Shown piece after piece: positions 13,958-18,643 of a stretch of 18,643 nucleotides of DNA. Position 1 is the first letter of the stretch. Every line of letters begins with the position of its first letter. The stretch is from contig DBVT01000117.1 in the NCBI GenBank assembly GCA_002308775.1, positions 1,648-20,290 on the forward strand, given 5' to 3'. The notes beneath the pieces are model-generated. The model did not search any database. It was not told the DNA's origin and was given only the letters and a program-made list of their open reading frames with translations. The translations under genes and the position numbers were made by a program. The stretch is from Mageeibacillus sp. UBA1257. Its GTDB lineage: Bacteria; Bacillota; Clostridia; UBA1212; UBA1257.

Positions 13958-14014
13958 CTGTAAGGAAATTTGACAGTCGTCGCGGCAGATACGATTTTGC
14001 CAAAAGGATCGAAA

Positions 14015-14422
14015 ATGGTTCACACGGTTTCGATAAAAGAAGAAAGGTCCTTTCGCAGAGCGTACAAAAAAGGAGTTTACTCAGCAGGTAAGAGGTTTTC
14101 CGTTTTTGCTGTTCCTAACAGAAACAGGGAATGCAACCGGCTGGGTATTGTCGTATCTAAAAAGGCCGGAAACAGCGTGCAGAGAAATCGGATCAGAAGG
14201 CTTGTACGCGAAAACTACAGGCTTTCCGAGATGCAGCTGAAGACGGGCTATGACATCGTGATATCGGCAAGAGAAGCAAAAAGAAAGGCCACGACTGTTA
14301 AAAACAAGATCAAAGCTGTCAGTATTCCCGATTTCAACGAAGTCAAAAAAGAACTTTCGTATCATTTTCATTCGCTTGACCTTTATTTGAACGAGGACGC
14401 GGACGAGGAGAGGGATGAGTAG
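14015..14422 (+). CDS. rnpA: Ribonuclease P protein component
   Basis: The protein cofactor of RNase P, which helps the catalytic RNA process tRNA 5' leaders. The 135-residue product has the hallmark RNR motif in QRNRIRRLVRENYR (56-69), preceded by RLGIVVSKKAGNSV (42-55) and RSFRRAYKKG (11-20). It is somewhat longer than the usual 110-120 residues because of an acidic C-terminal tail (about 126-135). I chose the ATG at 14015, with AAAGGA 6 nt upstream; a TTG start at 13970 would add 15 residues unlike any RnpA N-terminus. It overlaps yidD by 8 nt. Confidence 0.95.
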   Translation: MVHTVSIKEERSFRRAYKKGVYSAGKRFSVFAVPNRNRECNRLGIVVSKKAGNSVQRNRIRRLVRENYRLSEMQLKTGYDIVISAREAKRKATTVKNKIKAVSIPDFNEVKKELSYHFHSLDLYLNEDADEERDE

Positions 14423-14636
14423 GAAAATGAAAAAAGCGTTCATCTCATCTATCAAATTTTACCAGAAATATATTTCGCCCAATAAACCGCCGTGCTGCAA
14501 ATACATACCTTCATGTTCCCAGTACGCTGTCGAGGCGATCGAGAAATACGGAGCTGTGAAAGGCGGCGCGATGGCTACCTGGCGGATCATGAGATGCAAC
14601 CCCTTCAGCAAAGGCGGCTACGATCCGGTAAAATAA
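14415..14636 (+). CDS. yidD: Membrane protein insertion efficiency factor YidD
   Basis: A 73-residue YidD (formerly the alpha-haemolysin/DUF37 family). YidD is a small amphipathic inner-membrane-associated protein that helps YidC-dependent insertion. The family pattern is clear: FYQKYISPNKPPCCKYIPSC (15-34), SQYAVEAIEKYGAVKGG (35-51) and RIMRCNPFSKGGYDPV (57-72), including the conserved cysteines. The ATG at 14415 lies inside the rnpA end (8-nt overlap), with GAGGAGAGGG just upstream as ribosome binding site. It sits immediately before yidC, as in many bacteria. Confidence 0.96.
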   Translation: MSRKMKKAFISSIKFYQKYISPNKPPCCKYIPSCSQYAVEAIEKYGAVKGGAMATWRIMRCNPFSKGGYDPVK

Positions 14637-14659
14637 CTAGAGACATACAAGCGCTTATA

Positions 14660-14668
14660 TGCTATACT
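14660..14668 (+). promoter_or_regulatory. Possible extended -10 promoter upstream of yidC
   Basis: TGCTATACT (TG at 14660-14661, TATACT at 14663-14668) matches an extended -10. I see no good -35 at 16-18 bp, so this is tentative. It would transcribe yidC from about 14675. Confidence 0.35.
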
Positions 14669-14750
14669 TTTTACGTGCGCGTGTGCGCAAAGAGCATAAA
14701 AAGCGTAAAAATGCGCATAAAGCGCGGAAAATAAGGAGAACAAATACATA

Positions 14751-15623
14751 ATGTGGGATTTTCTCGCTAAACCCTTCGGGATCATAATGGAATTCATCTA
14801 CAGGACGCTCGCGTTCGAGAACTACGGACTCGCGATCATTCTTTTTACCGTCTTTGTCAGGCTGCTGATACTGCCGCTCACGATAAAACAGCAGAAATCC
14901 TCTCTTAAAATGCAGGCCCTGCAGCCGGAACTCAACGCGCTGAAAGAGAGATACGGAGACGACAGACAGAAACTGTACGAAGAGCAGAACAAGATATATC
15001 AGAAATACGGCGTAAGCTCACTGGCCGGATGTTTTCCGACGCTGATACAGTTCCCGATAATCCTCGTCATCTACAGGATCATCAGAAGGCCTCTTTCGTT
15101 CCTTTCCGGAATGACGGCTGAAGCGATCACAAAGATAGGTATCATAGCGGGACTCACGGAAAAAACGGCTATCGACAGCCAGATCAATATAATAGCTTTT
15201 TTCCGCCAGACTCCGGAAAAAATAGCCGAGGCTGCGCAGGAGATAGGCTCGACGACAGCAGAGCTTGAAAGCAATCTCATAAACATGAGATTTTTGAAGA
15301 TCTTCGATTTGAGCCTTACTCCAAAAGTCAATTTCTGGGTGGACTGGAAGGTTTATCTTCCCCTTCTGCTCATACCTCTTTTAGTTGTCGCGACATCATA
15401 CCTCCAGCAGTGGCTCCTCACTCCCCGTAAAAAGAAGGGCGAGAAAGATCCTTCTGCGGGCGCCATGAATATCATGACAAAATTATTACCTCTGATGACA
15501 ATGGTCTTCTGTTTCATTTTACCTGCGGGACTCGGATTGTATTTCCTGGTCGGCAACGTGCTTTCGATAGGACAGACGGCGTTGATCAATAAACTCTACA
15601 AGAAAAAGAAGGAAGGTGCCTGA
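14751..15623 (+). CDS. yidC: Membrane protein insertase YidC (OxaA/SpoIIIJ)
   Basis: A 290-residue membrane insertase that works alone or with SecYEG. It lacks the large N-terminal periplasmic domain of proteobacterial YidC. Segments: an amphipathic start (about 1-20), TM1 about 24-42 with the conserved groove Arg R37 in VRLLILPL, a cytosolic helical hairpin (about 50-90), TM2 about 93-111 (CFPTLIQFPIILVIYRI), an extracytoplasmic stretch (about 112-200), and TM helices about 202-220, 243-257 and 258-274 followed by a basic tail KKKKEGA. There is no lipobox Cys, unlike Bacillus SpoIIIJ. AAGGAG is 12 nt upstream of the ATG, somewhat long. It is followed within 1 nt by jag. Confidence 0.96.
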   Translation: MWDFLAKPFGIIMEFIYRTLAFENYGLAIILFTVFVRLLILPLTIKQQKSSLKMQALQPELNALKERYGDDRQKLYEEQNKIYQKYGVSSLAGCFPTLIQFPIILVIYRIIRRPLSFLSGMTAEAITKIGIIAGLTEKTAIDSQINIIAFFRQTPEKIAEAAQEIGSTTAELESNLINMRFLKIFDLSLTPKVNFWVDWKVYLPLLLIPLLVVATSYLQQWLLTPRKKKGEKDPSAGAMNIMTKLLPLMTMVFCFILPAGLGLYFLVGNVLSIGQTALINKLYKKKKEGA

Positions 15624-15624
15624 A

Positions 15625-16335
15625 ATGGCAAAAAAAATCGAAGTTGTAGCAAAAACCGTTGACGAAGCCATCGAGGAAGCGTTGCAGAAACTCGGTATCG
15701 ATCTGGAAGACGCTGATGTCGAAATAGTTGAAGAAGGAAACAAAGGAGTTCTCGGAATTTTCGGCGCGAAGGGCGCAAAAGTTATAGTCACAGAGAATAT
15801 TCCCGATTCCAGGAAGCTCAGAAGCTATCTCCTTTCGATATTTAAGGCTCTCGATATAACTCCCAGGCTCGATATCAGAGACGACGGAGAGACGATCAGC
15901 GCAGATATAACGGGAGACAATGTCGGATGCCTCATCGGACATCACGGAGACACGCTGCAGGCAGTCAACTACATTGCGAATCTCATCATCAATAAGGACA
16001 AAGAGACGTTCAAGAGGGTAAAAATAGATGTCGAAAACTACCGCAAGGCAAGGGAAGACTATCTGACAGCTCTCGCGAAGAGAACTGCTGACAGAGTTGC
16101 AAGATATAAGAGATCGATTTCGCTGGACGCAATGCCTGCAAGCGAGAGAAGGATCATTCACTTCGCCCTTCAGAACCACAAAGTGGTCACGACGATCAGC
16201 AGAGGCGACGAGCCTAACCGCTATGTTGTCGTTTTAACGAAGACGGAAGCCGCGCAGATCGAAGCGAAAGAAGCTGCGAAAGCTGCGAAAGAAGCCGAAT
16301 TCAGGGCAAAAGAGCAGGAAGCGGAAGAAGAGTAA
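15625..16335 (+). CDS. khpB: RNA-binding protein KhpB (Jag/EloR)
   Basis: A 236-residue protein with three parts: Jag_N (about 3-55, with GVLGIFGAKGAKV), a KH domain (about 78-155) with the GXXG loop as GHHG (105-108) in VGCLIGHHGDTLQAVNYI, and an R3H domain (about 160-205) with R175-x3-H179 and TISRGDEPNRYVVV. KhpB binds RNA with KhpA and in other Bacillota influences cell elongation and sporulation. The C-terminal 30 residues are an Ala/Glu/Lys-rich helical tail. I chose the ATG at 15625 over the GTG at 15616 because GGAAGG (15611-15616) lies 8 nt before it. It overlaps nothing and follows yidC by 1 nt. Confidence 0.95.
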   Translation: MAKKIEVVAKTVDEAIEEALQKLGIDLEDADVEIVEEGNKGVLGIFGAKGAKVIVTENIPDSRKLRSYLLSIFKALDITPRLDIRDDGETISADITGDNVGCLIGHHGDTLQAVNYIANLIINKDKETFKRVKIDVENYRKAREDYLTALAKRTADRVARYKRSISLDAMPASERRIIHFALQNHKVVTTISRGDEPNRYVVVLTKTEAAQIEAKEAAKAAKEAEFRAKEQEAEEE

Positions 16336-16339
16336 TACT

Positions 16340-17725
16340 TTGATATATACAGATGACACCATTGCCGCAATATCAACGCCGTCCGGCAGCGGCGGCATAG
16401 GCATCGTTAGAATAAGCGGGTCTGACGCGTTTGACGCGGCGGACAAGCTTTTTTTTACGCCCAACAATAAAAAAACTGCCGTATCATCGATGAAAACGCA
16501 CACGATAAAGCACGGCTGGATCAGAGATCCGAAAACAGGCGAGACAGTCGACGAATGCCTTTTGAGTAAAATGGACGCTCCTGCCACTTATACGAGAGAG
16601 AATGTGGTTGAAATAAACTGCCACGGCGGTATCGCGGTGATGAAAAAGATACTGGAGGCAGTATATTCGACGGGAGTAAGACCGGCGGAGCCCGGAGAGT
16701 TCACAAAAAGAGCTTTCCTGAGCGGCAGGATCGATCTTTCAGAGGCGGAAGCGGTGATGGACGTCATTAACGCTGATACGGAGCTTGCGAGAAGAGCGGC
16801 TCAGAACCAGCTCTCAGGCGTTTTATCAGACAAGATCGAAGAGATCAGGAAGAAGATCACAGGATTCCTCGCGGAGACAGAGGTCTCGATAGATTATCCG
16901 GAATACGATGCTGATGAAGAAGTGAAAGAATTCACTTTTGAAGGAGTTATTGAGGCAGAAAAAGAGCTCTCTGATCTTTTGAATACCGCAAGCCACGGAA
17001 GGATAATAAGAGAAGGGCTTCGCGTTGTAATAGCGGGAAAGCCGAACGCGGGGAAATCTTCGCTTTTAAACGCTTTAGCCGGCCACGACAGGGCTATAGT
17101 TACGGACGTTCCGGGAACAACAAGGGATACGATCGAAGAAGCGGTCGATTTTGACGGATTTCCCGTGATCTTAACAGATACGGCAGGCATTCGCGAAACA
17201 GAAGATTTGGTCGAAAAAATAGGCGTTTCGAGATCCAGGGACGCGATCGCGGAGAGCGACCTTATACTTCTCGTGACGGACGCATCATCGGAGGATATCC
17301 CCGATGCGGAGGAGTTCGAATCGTTCCCGAAAGATAAAACGATGATCGTGATAAACAAAACGGACCTGTCCGACCGGGGCAGAATAAACGCGCTGAAGGA
17401 GCATTTTAAAGGATATAGGTGCATCGAGACATCGCTGCTCAAAAAAGACGGTTCGCAGCCCGTTTTTGAGGCCGTAAAGGACTTTTCGGGCGTTTTCAAG
17501 CACAAAGACGGGGTTATTTTGACAAATACAAGGCATATAGATCTCGCTCAAAAGGCGCTTTCGTATATGCGGAATGTTAAAAAGAGCATCGAGGAAAAGA
17601 GGCCTCTGGACTGCATTTCGTTCGATCTGTGGCAGTGTGCGAACACTTTGGGAGAGATCACCGGTCAGAACGCGGGAGAGGACGTAATAAACGAGATATT
17701 CTCGAGATTCTGCCTCGGAAAATGA
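16340..17725 (+). CDS. mnmE: tRNA uridine-5-carboxymethylaminomethyl modification GTPase MnmE
   Basis: A 461-residue GTPase that with MnmG modifies the wobble U34 of tRNAs. The N-terminal folate-binding domain starts DDTIAAISTPSGSGGIGIVR (5-24) and contains CHGG (94-97). The G domain (about 222-380) carries P-loop GKPNAGKSS (233-241), PGTTRD (258-263), DTAG (280-283) and NKTD (339-342). The C-terminus is FCLGK, the conserved C-x-G-K with catalytic C458. The best start is the TTG at 16340, 4 nt after the khpB stop, with GGAAGAAGAG upstream; this gives the usual five residues before the DTIAA segment. It is followed by mnmG after 13 bp, with which it forms a functional complex. Confidence 0.96.
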   Translation: MIYTDDTIAAISTPSGSGGIGIVRISGSDAFDAADKLFFTPNNKKTAVSSMKTHTIKHGWIRDPKTGETVDECLLSKMDAPATYTRENVVEINCHGGIAVMKKILEAVYSTGVRPAEPGEFTKRAFLSGRIDLSEAEAVMDVINADTELARRAAQNQLSGVLSDKIEEIRKKITGFLAETEVSIDYPEYDADEEVKEFTFEGVIEAEKELSDLLNTASHGRIIREGLRVVIAGKPNAGKSSLLNALAGHDRAIVTDVPGTTRDTIEEAVDFDGFPVILTDTAGIRETEDLVEKIGVSRSRDAIAESDLILLVTDASSEDIPDAEEFESFPKDKTMIVINKTDLSDRGRINALKEHFKGYRCIETSLLKKDGSQPVFEAVKDFSGVFKHKDGVILTNTRHIDLAQKALSYMRNVKKSIEEKRPLDCISFDLWQCANTLGEITGQNAGEDVINEIFSRFCLGK

Positions 17726-17738
17726 GGAAGGCGAAAAG

Positions 17739-18643
17739 ATGAGATTTGAAGCGGGAAATTTTGATATAGCTGTTGTCGGCGCAGGGCACGCAGGCTGCGA
17801 GGCAGCTCTTGCCGCGGCGAAGCTCGGCCTTAAAACGGTCGTATTTGCCGTAACTTTGGAAGGCGTCGCCAATATGGCCTGCAATCCGAGCATAGGGGGA
17901 ACAGCTAAAGGCCAGCTCGTCAGAGAAATAGACGCGCTCGGCGGCGCAATGGGATATATCGCAGACAAAACGGCAATACAGTTTAAAATTTTAAACAGCG
18001 CAAAAGGCCCCGCAGTTTATTCCCCGAGGGCTCAGATCGACAGGAAGATGTACCACATCGAAATGAAGCATGAGCTTGAACTTTGCGAAAATCTTGAGCT
18101 CAAGCAGGCAGAAATAGTCGAAATTTTAACTGAAAAAGACGAAAAGGGCAAACAATATGTCACGGGAGTCGTGACTCATCTCGGAGCGATCTACAGATGC
18201 AAATGCGCGGTTTTGTGCACCGGAACGTATTTAAAAGGCAGAATAATCATCGGAGACGTCAGCTATTCGGGCGGACCGGACGGACAGTTCCCGGCGAACA
18301 AGCTCACCGACAGTCTTGTTTCTTTAGGCTTTGACATCCTCCGTCTTAAAACGGGAACACCTGCAAGAGTCAATAAAAGGAATATCAATTTCGACGTGAT
18401 GGATCCGCAGTACGGAGACGAAAAGATCGTGCCTTTTTCCTTTTTAACAGAGAAGCCGGAATATGAGCAGACGCTCTGCTATCTGACGCATACGACGCCG
18501 GAAACAAAGAAAATAATCATGGACAATCTGGAAAGGTCTCCGATATACAACGGAGATATATCGGGCGTCGGACCGAGATATTGCCCTTCTATAGAGACAA
18601 AAATCATGAAATTCGCCGATAAAGACGTTCATCAGGTGTTCAT
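17739..18643 (+). CDS. mnmG: tRNA uridine-5-carboxymethylaminomethyl modification enzyme MnmG (GidA), 3'-truncated
   Basis: I translated from the ATG at 17739 (GAGGAAGG upstream); the frame is open for 301 codons to the window edge, about half of the usual 620-640 residues. MnmG is the FAD enzyme that works with MnmE on tRNA U34. Visible features: the dinucleotide-binding IAVVGAGHAGCEAALAAAKL, CNPSIGGTAKGQLVREIDAL, GPAVYSPRAQIDRKMY, VLCTGTYLKGRIIIGD, SYSGGPDGQFPANKL, RLKTGTPARVNK and PIYNGDISGVGPRYCPSIETKI. No internal stop was found. rsmG (gidB) is the expected next gene outside the window. Confidence 0.96.
   Translation, partial: MRFEAGNFDIAVVGAGHAGCEAALAAAKLGLKTVVFAVTLEGVANMACNPSIGGTAKGQLVREIDALGGAMGYIADKTAIQFKILNSAKGPAVYSPRAQIDRKMYHIEMKHELELCENLELKQAEIVEILTEKDEKGKQYVTGVVTHLGAIYRCKCAVLCTGTYLKGRIIIGDVSYSGGPDGQFPANKLTDSLVSLGFDILRLKTGTPARVNKRNINFDVMDPQYGDEKIVPFSFLTEKPEYEQTLCYLTHTTPETKKIIMDNLERSPIYNGDISGVGPRYCPSIETKIMKFADKDVHQVF

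Noticed and set aside
13970..13998. TTGACA after the rpmH hairpin as an rnpA promoter
   Set aside because: At 16-18 bp there is only CGATTT/GATTTT-like sequence, and the better TACGAT is just 14 bp away, so at best it is very weak.
13970..14014. TTG start extending RnpA by 15 residues
   Set aside because: AAAGGA precedes the ATG at 14015, which also gives the normal RnpA N-terminus.
16894..17968. Long minus-strand open frames under mnmE and mnmG
   Set aside because: They are antisense to conserved GTPase and FAD motifs and have no family signature or ribosome binding site.
1..18643. Mobile elements, CRISPR arrays, toxin-antitoxin or defence genes
   Set aside because: I saw no transposase, integrase, spaced direct repeats or defence motifs; apart from the polysaccharide genes and the CofE-like gene the window is core origin-region content.

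Overview
The window is the replication-origin neighbourhood of a low-to-mid-GC Gram-positive (Bacillota) chromosome. I infer the class Clostridia from the dnaA-dnaN-yaaA-recF-remB-gyrB and rpmH-rnpA-yidD-yidC-jag-mnmE-mnmG orders, strong AGGAGG-type ribosome binding sites, near-consensus SigA promoters, the parB/DUF4446 pairing, and a YidC without a lipoprotein signal. I cannot name the genus. Transcription runs away from the origin on both sides, so almost every gene is co-directional with replication.

Layout, left to right. Positions 1-3290 (minus strand) hold a surface-polysaccharide segment: a truncated non-hydrolysing UDP-HexNAc 2-epimerase of the FnlC/CapG type, overlapped by 4 nt by a 617-residue fusion of a phosphoglycosyl transferase to a WbuB-like GT4 glycosyltransferase, preceded by a DUF4446 membrane protein. 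Positions 3291-5225 hold the chromosome segregation module parA-parB with three parS sites just downstream of parB. A fourth, imperfect parS lies in the leader of the next gene. That gene (5359-6552, plus strand) is a CofE/F420-0:glutamate-ligase family protein and is the only annotated gene oriented head-on to replication. A bidirectional terminator separates it from the convergent remB-gyrB unit (6784-9177). Positions 9184-11868 hold dnaN-yaaA-recF with its own terminator and a candidate dnaN promoter.

Positions 11722-13794 contain dnaA flanked by two intergenic regions rich in DnaA boxes, a bipartite oriC. The dnaA-dnaN gap has abutting boxes, a GC-rich spacer, CTA-CTA trinucleotides and an AT-rich stretch, resembling the unwinding module described for Bacillus subtilis. 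The rpmH-dnaA gap carries three boxes between long A-tract/T-tract blocks and two divergent promoters.

Positions 13722-18643 (plus strand) hold rpmH, an apparent attenuator, rnpA, yidD, yidC, jag/khpB, mnmE and the 5' part of mnmG, which runs off the end. The core functions are initiation (dnaA, dnaN, recF, gyrB), segregation (parABS), membrane protein insertion (yidC, yidD), RNA processing and tRNA U34 modification (rnpA, mnmE, mnmG).

No rRNA, tRNA, mobile element, CRISPR array or riboswitch was seen. The items I consider most worth a second look are the PGT-GT4 fusion paired with the FnlC-like epimerase, the parS cluster with a parS copy touching the ribosome binding site of the CofE-like gene, the dnaA-dnaN unwinding module, and the rpmH/rnpA attenuator.
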